The notes beneath the pieces were generated by a model. The model did no database searches and was not told the DNA's origin. It saw only the letters and a program-made list of their open reading frames with translations. A DNA stretch of 64,000 nucleotides from Bog-532 sp963720945 (GTDB lineage Bacteria > Actinomycetota > Actinomycetes > Streptosporangiales > Streptosporangiaceae). The position numbers and the translations under genes are program-made. Shown here piece by piece: positions 49,825 through 58,538 of the stretch (its first letter is position 1; each line of letters begins with the position of its first letter). The stretch is taken from positions 62,001-126,000 of the forward strand of contig CAVRHH010000004.1 in NCBI GenBank assembly GCA_963720945.1, read 5' to 3'.

Positions 49825-51717
49825 ATGAACGCCAATCGTAACGGCCACCACAATGGCCGTCTGGACGAGGCCGCGCTGACGCGCCTGGCCAGCGAATTCT
49901 TCACCGCGTTGCCGGGTGACCCAGCGGTGGCTGGTGCCCCGGCGGTGCCGGATGACCCGGCGGTGGCTGGTGACTCGGCGGTGGCTGGTGCCCCAGCAGC
50001 GCCCGGGGGACCGGACCGGGGGACCGGACCGGTGGAAAGCCTCACCGGTTCGCCTGGCCCGCCCTCCCCCGCCGGGCCGGCCGCGGGCCGCCTGCCCGGC
50101 GGCAGCCTGGCCGCGCTGGCGGCGGAGGCGATAAGGGCGGCCGAGGCTCTGGCCAGCGCGCCGTTCCTGCCGAGGGCGCCGGGGGCCGCCGAGGCGGTAC
50201 CGCCGCCTGCGGGCCCACGGCCGGGCGGCATGCCGTCGCCGCCCAGCCCGCGATCAGGATGGGACCTGCGCGTGCCGATCGCCCTGCCCGAAGCGCACCC
50301 CCCGGTTCCCGTTCCTCCCGCAGCGGGGCCCGGAACCGCGGCGGCCGGCCCGTACGCGCCATCGACCGGCCAGGGGTTCTACTTCATCGGCCGGTCACCG
50401 CAATCCGGCGCGCGTGCCCCGCTTACCGTGCCCGGACCGGCCGCGACGGAACCGCCCGGTGCGCTGGCTACCCCGGGCCTGCCCGGGGCCCCGCATGCCT
50501 ACGACGTGGACGCGATCCGGCGCGATTTCCCGATCCTCGCCGAGCACGTCAACGGGCACCCGCTGGTCTGGCTGGACAACGCCGCGACGACGCAGAAACC
50601 ACAGGAGGTGATCGACCGCCTCACCCGCTTCTACTGCCACGAGAACTCCAACGTCCACCGCGGTGCGCACGAACTGGCCACCCGGGCCACGCAGGCGTAC
50701 GAGGACGCGCGGGCCAGCGTCGCGAAATTCCTGGGCGCACCGTCCGCCGACGACATCGTTTTCGTCCGGGGTACCACGGAGGCGATCAACCTGGTGGCGC
50801 AGAGCTGGGGGCGGGCACACATCCACGCCGGCGACGAGATCGTCGTCTCCTGCCTGGAACATCACGCCAACATCGTTCCGTGGCAGCTTCTCACCGAGGA
50901 GCGCGGGGCAAAGCTGAGGGTGATCCCGGTCGACGACAGCGGCCAGATCATCCTCGATGAGTACCGCCGGCTGCTGACCGACCGGACCCGGCTGGTCGCC
51001 ATCGCGCACGTATCCAACGCCCTGGGAACGATCGTCCCGCTCCGCGAGGTCATCGACGCGGCCCATTCCGCCGGCGCCCACGTGCTGGTCGACGGGGCGC
51101 AGGCACTGGCGCACGCCCCGGTGGACGTGCAGCAGCTCGATCCGGATTTCTACGTCTTCTCCGGCCACAAGGTCTACGGGCCGACCGGCATCGGCGCCTT
51201 GTACGGCAAAGCCGGCGTGCTCGACACGATGCCGCCGTGGCAGGGAGGGGGCAACATGATACGGAACGTCACCTTCGAGCGGACCTCCTATCAGCCGCCG
51301 CCGGCCCGCTTCGAAGCCGGGACCGCTTCCATCGCCGACGCTGCGGGCCTCGCGACCGCGCTCGGTTACGTGGAGCGAATCGGCCGGGCGAACATCGCGA
51401 GGTACGAGCATGAACTGCTCGGCTACGCGACGCGGGCGCTGACCACCGTGCCGGGCCTGCGGCTGGTCGGCACCGCGCCGGACAAAGCGGGCATTTTGTC
51501 CTTCCTGCTGGACGGGTACCGGCCGGAAGATGTCGGGTCGGCGCTGAACGCCGGCGGGATCGCGGTCCGCGCCGGGCATCACTGTGCCCAGCCCATCCTG
51601 CGGCGCTTCGGGCTGGCGGCGACGGTGCGGGCCGCCCTGGCGATGTACAACACGCATGCGGAGATCGATGCCCTGGTGAGTGCTCTGCATGCCCTCACCG
51701 CTGCCCGGCACCGATAG
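49825..51717 (+). CDS. SufS-type cysteine desulfurase with disordered encapsulin-cargo domain
   Basis: 630 residues. The first about 224 are Pro/Ala/Gly-rich and predicted disordered, with a short repeat (DPAVAGAPAVPDDPAVAGDS) and a few conserved-looking islands (SLAALAAEAIRAAEALASAP, GWDLRVPIALPEAHPP, TGQGFYFIGRSP) that may be the shell-binding sites. The catalytic part starts at DVDAIRRDFPIL; PLP Lys449 is in FSGHKVYGPTG, and the persulfide-forming Cys587 in RAGHHCAQP. It releases sulfur from cysteine as enzyme persulfide. It starts 4 nt after the encapsulin stop. The N-terminal extension is the known hallmark of family 2A cargo. Confidence 0.94.
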   Translation: MNANRNGHHNGRLDEAALTRLASEFFTALPGDPAVAGAPAVPDDPAVAGDSAVAGAPAAPGGPDRGTGPVESLTGSPGPPSPAGPAAGRLPGGSLAALAAEAIRAAEALASAPFLPRAPGAAEAVPPPAGPRPGGMPSPPSPRSGWDLRVPIALPEAHPPVPVPPAAGPGTAAAGPYAPSTGQGFYFIGRSPQSGARAPLTVPGPAATEPPGALATPGLPGAPHAYDVDAIRRDFPILAEHVNGHPLVWLDNAATTQKPQEVIDRLTRFYCHENSNVHRGAHELATRATQAYEDARASVAKFLGAPSADDIVFVRGTTEAINLVAQSWGRAHIHAGDEIVVSCLEHHANIVPWQLLTEERGAKLRVIPVDDSGQIILDEYRRLLTDRTRLVAIAHVSNALGTIVPLREVIDAAHSAGAHVLVDGAQALAHAPVDVQQLDPDFYVFSGHKVYGPTGIGALYGKAGVLDTMPPWQGGGNMIRNVTFERTSYQPPPARFEAGTASIADAAGLATALGYVERIGRANIARYEHELLGYATRALTTVPGLRLVGTAPDKAGILSFLLDGYRPEDVGSALNAGGIAVRAGHHCAQPILRRFGLAATVRAALAMYNTHAEIDALVSALHALTAARHR

Positions 51718-51763
51718 TGCCCGCCGCCCGGCAGGTGCCCCCCGGATAGCGTGGGTCCCAGGC

Positions 51764-52033
51764 ATGCGCGTCACACTGCGAGTAAAACCAGGTGCCTCCC
51801 GGACCGCGGTCGGCGGATCGTACCGGGAGGCACTGGTCGTGGCGGTCACCGCCCGCGCCGTCGACGGCAAGGCCACCGAGGCGGCGCTGCGCGCGGTGGC
51901 GGATGCCTTCGGGGTGCCCCGCCGGGATGTCGTCCTCGTCTCCGGCCGGACCAGCCGGGACAAGGTCGTCGACATCGACGGGGCCGGCGACGATCTGGCC
52001 CGCCGCCTGGCCGCCCTGCTTAGCGGAGGCTGA
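51764..52033 (+). CDS. DUF167/YggU-family protein
   Basis: 89 residues, the complete small alpha/beta DUF167 fold: MRVTLRVKPGASRTAVGG, VTARAVDGKATEAALRAVAD, and LVSGRTSRDKVVDIDG. The ATG at 51764 matches the family start; an open frame to 51680 overlaps the desulfurase gene. Function unknown in general. It follows the encapsulin operon by 46 bp and may be cotranscribed, but no link to the compartment is known. Confidence 0.9.
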   Translation: MRVTLRVKPGASRTAVGGSYREALVVAVTARAVDGKATEAALRAVADAFGVPRRDVVLVSGRTSRDKVVDIDGAGDDLARRLAALLSGG

Positions 52034-52041
52034 ATCCGCGG

Positions 52042-52203
52042 TCACCTGCCGATGAAGACCAGTGCCCCGTACGTGACCGCCATGCTGATCAATGCCAGCA
52101 GCAGCCATCCGATGTACCCGGCCACCTGGACACCCCGGCCGGACCGGGCGGACCGGCCGGGATGAGAGCGGCCCGCCGGGTCCGGCGATGAGGTCGGCTG
52201 CAT
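52042..52203 (-). CDS. 53-residue single-TM protein
   Basis: ATG with GAGGAG 8 nt upstream, starting 4 nt after the esterase stop. The product has a polar N-terminus (MQPTSSPDPAGRSHPGRSAR) and one helix (GYIGWLLLALISMAVTYGAL) ending VFIGR. Position and ribosome binding site support a real gene cotranscribed with the membrane-anchored esterase. Function unknown. Confidence 0.6.
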   Translation of the reverse strand: MQPTSSPDPAGRSHPGRSARSGRGVQVAGYIGWLLLALISMAVTYGALVFIGR

Positions 52204-52207
52204 GCGC

Positions 52208-53227
52208 TCAGCTCCTCGTGGTCGTGCCCAGGAAGCTCAGCGTTCGCTGCCAGGCGGTGCGCGCTTGCGGAAGCCGGAAGTTGAACTGATACTCGTGACC
52301 CAGGTGATCGCCGGTTCCGGTCCAGAACAGGGTGGTCAGCTGCACATGGCGGTTCCGCAGGGCACCGGCCAGCTCGGCCGCCTGGGAGCGGAACGGGTCG
52401 GCGTCACCGACGCTCACGAACGCCGGTGGATAGCGCGACGTGACCTGCCGGGTCGTGGAGAGCTGATTGATGGCGGGAAACCCGGTCCAGTCGCGGTCAC
52501 CGGTGTACGCCCACAGGTAGGTACGCAGCGCGGGAAAGCCGCTGTCCCCGACCGTCTGCATGTCATACAGGCCGCAGAACAGCACCACCCCCCGCAGGTC
52601 CCCGGGCGGAACCCCGGGAACGAGCCCGATCGAACGCGCCAGCGAGGCGTTGGTCTGGACGGCGGCAAGTTCGCTGGCGATCTGCGCCCCGGCCGAGTCG
52701 CCGCCCAGCACGATCCGGGCCGGGTCGCCGCCGAACCGCTCGGCATTCGTGCGCAGGAAGCGCAGCGCGGCGTTGCCCTGCCGGACCGGAACCGGATACC
52801 GGGAGCCGGGGGCCAGGGAGTAATCCAGGCTTGCGACCGTGTATCCCGCGTGGGCGAGCAGGACGGTGTAGTCGCGCACGGTCGCCGCCGAACTGGAAAT
52901 GAAGCCCCCGCCGTGTACCCACAGAATGACCGGGCGCGGCGGCCCGCCCCCGGCATCCGGGGTGAAAATGTCGAGATACGCCGTCGGCGCGCCCGCGGCA
53001 GGAATCGGCACGCGCCGCTCGGTCACCGTCCGCTCGAGCTGGCTGAAGCCCGGCGGCGGCGTCACCAGCGCGTTCCGGTCAAAGATCGCCCGGGTGAGCG
53101 TGGCGCCGGGCTGCAGCGACGTAAGGTACAGGACGATCGCGGCGATCACGCCGGTGAGCATCGCCAGCAGTCCCGCGAGCAGGCGGCGGCCCGCCCGCCC
53201 GCCGCGGCCGCGGTCCCGGCGTTTCAA
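52208..53227 (-). CDS. Membrane-anchored HSL-family esterase
   Basis: 339 residues. A basic N-terminus and one helix (LLAGLLAMLTGVIAAIVLYL) anchor an alpha/beta hydrolase of the hormone-sensitive-lipase family: oxyanion HGGGF, nucleophile Ser in GGDSAGAQIA, Asp in SVGDADPF and His in GTGDHLGHEY. The catalytic domain probably faces outside the membrane. It is likely to act on short-chain esters; substrate unknown. The downstream small membrane protein is 4 nt away. Confidence 0.88.
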   Translation of the reverse strand: MKRRDRGRGGRAGRRLLAGLLAMLTGVIAAIVLYLTSLQPGATLTRAIFDRNALVTPPPGFSQLERTVTERRVPIPAAGAPTAYLDIFTPDAGGGPPRPVILWVHGGGFISSSAATVRDYTVLLAHAGYTVASLDYSLAPGSRYPVPVRQGNAALRFLRTNAERFGGDPARIVLGGDSAGAQIASELAAVQTNASLARSIGLVPGVPPGDLRGVVLFCGLYDMQTVGDSGFPALRTYLWAYTGDRDWTGFPAINQLSTTRQVTSRYPPAFVSVGDADPFRSQAAELAGALRNRHVQLTTLFWTGTGDHLGHEYQFNFRLPQARTAWQRTLSFLGTTTRS

Positions 53228-53260
53228 AGCCTGCTCCTGTCGGTACGGCGTAGACGGGGA

Positions 53261-53996
53261 TCAGATGGCGGTCCGGCCCCCGTCGGCGGCGAATACCGCG
53301 CCCGTCACGTAGCTGGCCTTGGGAGAGGCGAGAAACACGATGACGTTGGCGATCTCGGCGGGCTGGGCGGCCCGGGCCATGATCGTGGTCGCTCCGACGG
53401 CGTCGGTTACTTCGGGCGGGCTGGATGGCGGTGTAGACGGGCCCCGAGGCGACGGTGTTGACGCGGACACCGGCCGGGCTGAACTCGGCGGCCCAGGAAC
53501 GGGTCATCGACGCCAGGGCGGCCTTCGTGGCGCCGTAGGCCGCGCCGCCGGCCATGCCGACCCCGCCGGCCATGCTGCCGATGTTGATGATGGCGCCGCT
53601 GCCCCGGGCGGCCATGGCCGGGGCGAGCGCCGCGACGAGGAAGTAGGGTGCCCGGACGTTGTCGACAAAGAGCTGATCGAAGGTCGGCGCGTCGAGCTCC
53701 GCGGTCGGCCCGAACCAGGAAATCCCGGCGTTGTTAACGAGAATGTCCACCGTGCCTGACTGCTGCACCAGCTCATCCGGCCCTCTCGGCTCGCTGAGAT
53801 CGGCGGCCGCGAACCGCGCTTTGCCGCCCTCGGCGGCGATGGCGTCGACCACCGCCCCGCCGTGGGCGGCGTTGCGTCCGTGCACGACGACCTCGGCGCC
53901 GTGCCGGGCCAGCTCTTCGGCGGCCGCCCGGCCGATGCCCGACGTGGCACCAGTGACCAGTGCGCTCAGCCCGGCGAGGTCCTGCTGATCGGTCAT
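53261..53996 (-). pseudogene. SDR-family oxidoreductase with one frameshift
   Basis: Classical short-chain dehydrogenase: TGxxxGIG in LVTGATSGIGRAAAEELA, NNAG in ILVNNAGISW, and the catalytic Ser/Tyr/Lys around IGSMAGGVGMAGGAAYGATKAA. After GPVYTAIQP the frame breaks near 53423. In the next frame the protein continues PEVTDAVGATTIMARAAQPA and ends ASYVTGAVFAADGGRTAI at 53261. One extra G in a CCC-GCCC run accounts for the shift. Restored length is about 244 residues. A real mutation or a sequencing error. Confidence 0.8.
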
Positions 53997-54203
53997 GTCA
54001 CCCTTCCGCTGATAGGGCCTACCGCATCGACAGTCTCTGGACGCGGAACCTGCTCACGAGCATGACCGGGCACGCAGCTGCCCACACGACATGATCGTGT
54101 TATTCCTTAGCGTGCGACAATGGCCAGGCGGGCGCAGACCGTCTTGGCCCAGGCGGTTCGCGCCCTTAATGATGGCCAGCCGGGTACCGGAGCGTACGCA
54201 GCC

Positions 54204-57200
54204 ATGTCGAATCCCCTGCGCGGCCGGGCCGGCGAGCTTGCCTCGCTCCAGCGGCACCTCGGCCGGCTGCACCGCGGAGCCGGCACCACCTGGCTGATCG
54301 AAGGCCGCCCGGGCCTGGGCAAGAGCCGCCTGGTGGAGCAGGCCGCGTCGGCCGCGCGGCAGGCTGGGTTCGCCGTCGGGTACGGCGCGGCCGAACCCGG
54401 TGATGCGGCGGTGCCGCTGGGCGTGCTGATGGACGCGCTGTTCGAGGGGAGCCGCCCGGTCCTGGATCGTTCCGCCCTCAACCAGGCGCACGCGTCCCCT
54501 GAGCAGCGCTATTGGCTGCTGCAGGACATCCAGGCCCTGCTCGAGCAGGCCGCGCTGCGCCAGCCGGTCCTGGTCTGCCTCGATGACCTGCAGTGGGCTG
54601 ACAGCGGCACCAGTGCGGCCCTGCGCAGCCTGCCGGCGCGGCTTTCTTACCTGCCCGTCGGCTGGGTGCTGGCCTTCCGGCCGCCCGGAGCTGACGGCGA
54701 TCTGAGCCGGGCCGTCGCCGAGCTGCGCCGTGCCGGGGCGGGTACATCAGTGCTCGGGCGCCTGGATCAGGCCGCCGTCGCCGACGTGGCGGCCGATGTC
54801 CTCGGCGCCGCTCCCGACGAGGCCGTGCTGGCCATGGCCGAGGGGATGCACGGGAACCCGTTCTTCCTCATCGAGCTGCTCTCCGGCCTGCGGGAAGAAC
54901 ACCTCGTCAGCCTGCACGCCGGGCGCGCCACCGTGCGGGAGACCCGGCTCCCGCTCCGCGTACGGGACAGCATGCGCCGCCGGCTGGGCCGCATGTCTCC
55001 CGCGGCGCGCAAGATCGCCGCGGTCGCCGCGTCGATGGGGCGCCGTTTCACCGTGGCGCAGCTCGCGGCCGTCCTTGATCTGCCCGCCTCGGCCCTGCTC
55101 GACCCGCTTCAGGAGCTCATCGACAGCGAGCTGCTGGCCGAGGGCGGGGAGACGCTGAGCTTCACCCATGACCTGAACCGGGAGGCGGTGCGGGGCAGCC
55201 AGCCGTCGTCGGCGGTTCAGGCCCTCGACCGCCAGGCGGCCACGGCGCTGCTGGCGGCCGGCGCGCTTCCGCTGGAGGTCGCCACGCAACTCGCGGCGAG
55301 CGCCGCGCCCGGCGACGAGGTCGCCATCACCACGTTGATGAAAGCCGCCGACGCGCTGAGCGGCACCGATCCGGGGCAGGCGGCCGACCTGGCGCGCCGG
55401 GCGCTCGAGCTGACCACGCCCCGTCACCCGCTGCGCGGCCCGCTGGCCGCCCGCGCCGCGATCGTGCTGCACGCCGCAGGACGGACCGAAGAAGCCATCG
55501 CCTTTGCCGACGGCGCGCTCCGCCAGGCACTGCCGGCCGGGCAGGAGGCTGAGGTCCGGCTCAGCATCGCCAGCCTGTTCTCCATCTCCCCGGAGGTGCG
55601 GGCCGACTCCTGCCGCCGGGCCCTCGCCCTGCCCGGAGTACCGCCGGACCTGCGCGCCCGCCTGCTTGCTCAGTTGCTCTACAACCTCGTGGTCGCCGTG
55701 CGCCTGCATCACGCCGAGCAACTCCTCGGCGAGGTCAGGGAGGCGGCCGCGGCGACCCGTGACGGCGCCGCCCAGTTCACGCTGGACATGTCCGAGGCTA
55801 CGCTGCGCTACATTCACGGCCACTTCGGGACGGCGCTCGCGCTGGTCGATGCGATGCTGCCCGGCAGCACCGGAACCGGTGACGATTCGAAGGGGCAGCT
55901 GACGCACCACCTCCGGTGCCGGATCCTGGCTGAGACGGATCGTTTCGATGAGGCCCTGGCCACGGTCACGGAAGGTATCCGTTCGGCCCAGCAGGGCCGC
56001 CAGGCCCGGGCGGTGCAGCTGTTCGAGGCCAACCGGGCCCGCCAGATGCTGCAGCTCGGATACCTGGCTGATGCCGCGACGGCGCTCGAAGGACGCTTCA
56101 GCCCGGAGGAAGCCCACCTGGTCGTCAGTGTGCTGGACGCCAACGCCGTCGTCGTCCTCGGCCGTGTCGCCCTGCACACCGCCGACCAGCGGCAGACCGA
56201 ATTCACCGCGGCCGTCGCTCAGGGGATGCTCAAATCCGGAGTACCTGGTGTCGACAGGCACGCGGTCTGGCTGCTGGCTCTGCAGGCCCAGGCCGCTGGC
56301 GACCCGGCGGCGGCGCACCGCTGGCTGACCGCGCTGGGCGAGAACGAGCGCCTGACCATTTTCCCGCTGTTCCCCGTGGATCCGGCCGACGACCCGCAAT
56401 TGGTCCGCATCGCTCTCGGCTGCGGTGACCGGGAGCTGGCCGGAGTGGTGACCGCGGCCGCCGAGCGCCGGCGGGATATCAACCCGGCGGCACCCGCTGT
56501 CCTGGCCAGCACCGCGCACGCCCGTGGCCTGCTCACCGGGGATACCAGCCTGCTGGCCGAGGCGGTCATGGTCCTGCAAGCCGGCCGGCGGCGGCTCGCG
56601 CTGGCCTCGGCCCTGGAAGATCTCGCCGTCGCCCAGCTCCGGGCGGCCCGCAGGCAGGAGGCGATCGCCGCCCTCGACCGGGCGCTCATCGTCTACGCCG
56701 GCTGCGGGGCAAGCTGGGACCAGGCCAGGGTCCGCCGGCGCCTGCGGCGGCTTGGCATTCAGCGCCGCCTGCCTGCCGAGCGCCGGCCCGCCCGGGGCTG
56801 GGCGGCCATGACGGACTCCGAACTCGCGGTGGCCCGGCTGGTGGCGGACGGGCTCACCAACCGGGAGGTGGCCGAGCGCCTCTACATCTCCCCGCACACC
56901 GTCAGCGGGCACCTCCGGCATGCCTTCGAGAAGCTCGGCATCAACTCGCGGGTCGCGCTGACCCGTATGGTCTCCGCTCACGACGAACGGTCGTTACCTA
57001 CCGCCTCATCGTGCCGGGACGCCCCCGCTGGGCGGCGGGTAGTTCGGCCTGGCGGCAGTTCCTCAGCCTGCCGGGGGCCGGAGTATGTCGGTGCCGCCCG
57101 CTTCCGGCCCGAGTATGTCGGTGCCGCCTGTCTCCGGCCCGAGTTCGTCGGTGCCGCCTTCCTCGGGCCCGAGTATGTCGGTGCCGCCCGCTTCCGGCCC

Positions 57201-57320
57201 GAGTATGTCGGTGCCGCCTTGCTCCGGCCCGAGTATGTCGCTGCCGGCCTGCTCGGGATCTGTGGGCTGCGGTTCGTGCGCCATTGCGACCTCCTTCGCG
57301 GTACTCACGCCCATTCTTGA
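54204..57320 (+). CDS. LAL-type LuxR regulator (AAA ATPase plus HTH)
   Basis: About 1038 residues as an open frame. N-terminal ATPase: LRGRAGELASLQRHL, Walker A EGRPGLGKSR (residues 34-42), Walker B LVCLDDLQWAD. A long TPR-like helical middle follows. The LuxR HTH at about residues 868-930 reads ELAVARLVADGLTNREVAER, then LYISPHTVSGHLRHAFEKLG. Similarity should end near 57000. The last 100 residues are only the antisense of a decapeptide-repeat gene, so the open frame may be longer than the functional protein. The start at 54204 (GGAG 11 nt upstream) fits the family; an ATG at 54120 is possible. Ligand unknown; often pathway-specific regulators. Confidence 0.87.
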   Translation: MSNPLRGRAGELASLQRHLGRLHRGAGTTWLIEGRPGLGKSRLVEQAASAARQAGFAVGYGAAEPGDAAVPLGVLMDALFEGSRPVLDRSALNQAHASPEQRYWLLQDIQALLEQAALRQPVLVCLDDLQWADSGTSAALRSLPARLSYLPVGWVLAFRPPGADGDLSRAVAELRRAGAGTSVLGRLDQAAVADVAADVLGAAPDEAVLAMAEGMHGNPFFLIELLSGLREEHLVSLHAGRATVRETRLPLRVRDSMRRRLGRMSPAARKIAAVAASMGRRFTVAQLAAVLDLPASALLDPLQELIDSELLAEGGETLSFTHDLNREAVRGSQPSSAVQALDRQAATALLAAGALPLEVATQLAASAAPGDEVAITTLMKAADALSGTDPGQAADLARRALELTTPRHPLRGPLAARAAIVLHAAGRTEEAIAFADGALRQALPAGQEAEVRLSIASLFSISPEVRADSCRRALALPGVPPDLRARLLAQLLYNLVVAVRLHHAEQLLGEVREAAAATRDGAAQFTLDMSEATLRYIHGHFGTALALVDAMLPGSTGTGDDSKGQLTHHLRCRILAETDRFDEALATVTEGIRSAQQGRQARAVQLFEANRARQMLQLGYLADAATALEGRFSPEEAHLVVSVLDANAVVVLGRVALHTADQRQTEFTAAVAQGMLKSGVPGVDRHAVWLLALQAQAAGDPAAAHRWLTALGENERLTIFPLFPVDPADDPQLVRIALGCGDRELAGVVTAAAERRRDINPAAPAVLASTAHARGLLTGDTSLLAEAVMVLQAGRRRLALASALEDLAVAQLRAARRQEAIAALDRALIVYAGCGASWDQARVRRRLRRLGIQRRLPAERRPARGWAAMTDSELAVARLVADGLTNREVAERLYISPHTVSGHLRHAFEKLGINSRVALTRMVSAHDERSLPTASSCRDAPAGRRVVRPGGSSSACRGPEYVGAARFRPEYVGAACLRPEFVGAAFLGPEYVGAARFRPEYVGAALLRPEYVAAGLLGICGLRFVRHCDLLRGTHAHS
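57063..57284 (-). CDS. Small decapeptide-repeat protein (GGTDILGPEx)
   Basis: 73 residues. A very strong AAGGAGG box lies 5 nt before the ATG at 57284, which argues that this strand is the coding one. After MAHEPQPTDPEQA come six 10-residue units of the form G(S/T)D(I/E)L(G/R)P(E/P)xG. There is no Cys, no signal peptide and no membrane helix; the protein is acidic. The repeated Thr/Asp/Glu pattern is superficially like precursors of ester- or amide-crosslinked peptides, but no ATP-grasp or other maturase gene is nearby. It is antisense to, and convergent with, the C-terminal extension of the LAL regulator. Confidence 0.7.
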   Translation of the reverse strand: MAHEPQPTDPEQAGSDILGPEQGGTDILGPEAGGTDILGPEEGGTDELGPETGGTDILGPEAGGTDILRPPAG

Positions 57321-57416
57321 GGATTTGCTGCGGCCGTGCTAGCCACTTCGGCCCCTGACGGGATTCCCGGGGTGCCCGGGGAGGACACGGGCCCCATCCC
57401 GCATCAGCCGGGCGAG

Positions 57417-58502
57417 ATGATTCACAATGAGCGCGTGACCCTGAGCCTTGATGAGATCCGCGCCGTGCCGAAGGTTCTGCTGCACGACCACCTGGACGGC
57501 GGCCTGAGAGCCTCGACCATCGTTAAGCTGGCCGAGGAAATCGGCTACGACGAGCTGCCGAGCTACGACCCGGAGGTGCTGGCCGCCTCGATGACCGGCG
57601 CCGCGCGGCGCGGTCACCTGGAGCTGTACCTGGAGCCGTTCAAGTACACGGTCGCGGTCATGCAGACCCCCGAGGCGCTGGTCCGGGTCGCCGCCGAATG
57701 CGCCGAGGACCTGGCGGCTGACGGCATCGTCTACGCCGAGGTGCGCTTCGCGCCCGAACTGCACCTGGACGGGGGACTGCAGCCCGACGAGGTCGTCGAG
57801 GCGGTGCTGGAGGGGTTCCGCCTGGGCAGCGAGGCGTCCGGGATCATCGTCCGCGGGCTGCTCACCGGCATGCGCACCACGGCCCGGTCGCTGGAGATCG
57901 CCGAGCTGGCCGTCCGCTACCGCGACCTGGGGGTGGTCGGGTTCGACATCGCGGGCGCCGAGGCCGGCTGGCCGCCCAGCCGTCACCTGGACGCCTTCGA
58001 GTACGTGCAGCGGGAGAACTTCCACATCACGATCCACGCGGGGGAGGCGTTCGGCCTGCCGTCGATCTGGGAGGCCGTCCAGTTCTGCGGCGCGGAACGC
58101 CTCGGGCACGGCGTGCGGCTCGTCGACGACATCAAGACCGACCCGGATGGCACGTCATCCCTGGGCCGGCTCGCCTCCTACGTCCGGGACCGCCGGATCC
58201 CGCTGGAGATGTGCCCCACCTCCAACATCCAGACCGGCGTCGCGGACTCGATCGCGCACCACCCGATCGGCCTGCTCCGCGACCTGTCGTTCCGCGTCAC
58301 GGTCAACACCGACAACCGGCTGATGAGCGGGGTGACCCTCTCCTCGGAGCTGCACGCGCTGTCCGAGGCGTTCGGCTACGGCTGGGCCGACATCCAGTGG
58401 CTCACGATCAACGCGATGAAGAGCGCGTTCCTGCACTTCGACGAGCGCCTGGAGATCATCAACACCGTGATCAAGCCCGCGTTCGAGGTCCGGACGGAGT
58501 AG
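57417..58502 (+). CDS. add: Adenosine deaminase
   Basis: 361 residues, full length. Zn ligands and catalytic residues are all present: HDHLDGGLR at the N-terminus, VGFDIAGAEAGWP, HITIHAGEAFG, ERLGHGVRLVDD, CPTSNIQTG, and VNTDNRLMSGVTLSSE. It converts adenosine to inosine in purine salvage. I start it at ATG 57417; the frame is open to a GTG at 57336, and a GTG at 57436 also fits. No other purine gene is adjacent. Confidence 0.92.
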   Translation: MIHNERVTLSLDEIRAVPKVLLHDHLDGGLRASTIVKLAEEIGYDELPSYDPEVLAASMTGAARRGHLELYLEPFKYTVAVMQTPEALVRVAAECAEDLAADGIVYAEVRFAPELHLDGGLQPDEVVEAVLEGFRLGSEASGIIVRGLLTGMRTTARSLEIAELAVRYRDLGVVGFDIAGAEAGWPPSRHLDAFEYVQRENFHITIHAGEAFGLPSIWEAVQFCGAERLGHGVRLVDDIKTDPDGTSSLGRLASYVRDRRIPLEMCPTSNIQTGVADSIAHHPIGLLRDLSFRVTVNTDNRLMSGVTLSSELHALSEAFGYGWADIQWLTINAMKSAFLHFDERLEIINTVIKPAFEVRTE

Positions 58503-58538
58503 GTCCCGTGCCACCGGCCAGCGCGTACACGCGGGGGG

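Noticed and set aside
57063..57284. Calling the decapeptide-repeat protein a graspetide precursor
   Set aside because: Only the Thr/Asp/Glu repetition is suggestive; no ATP-grasp ligase, transporter or leader motif is present nearby.
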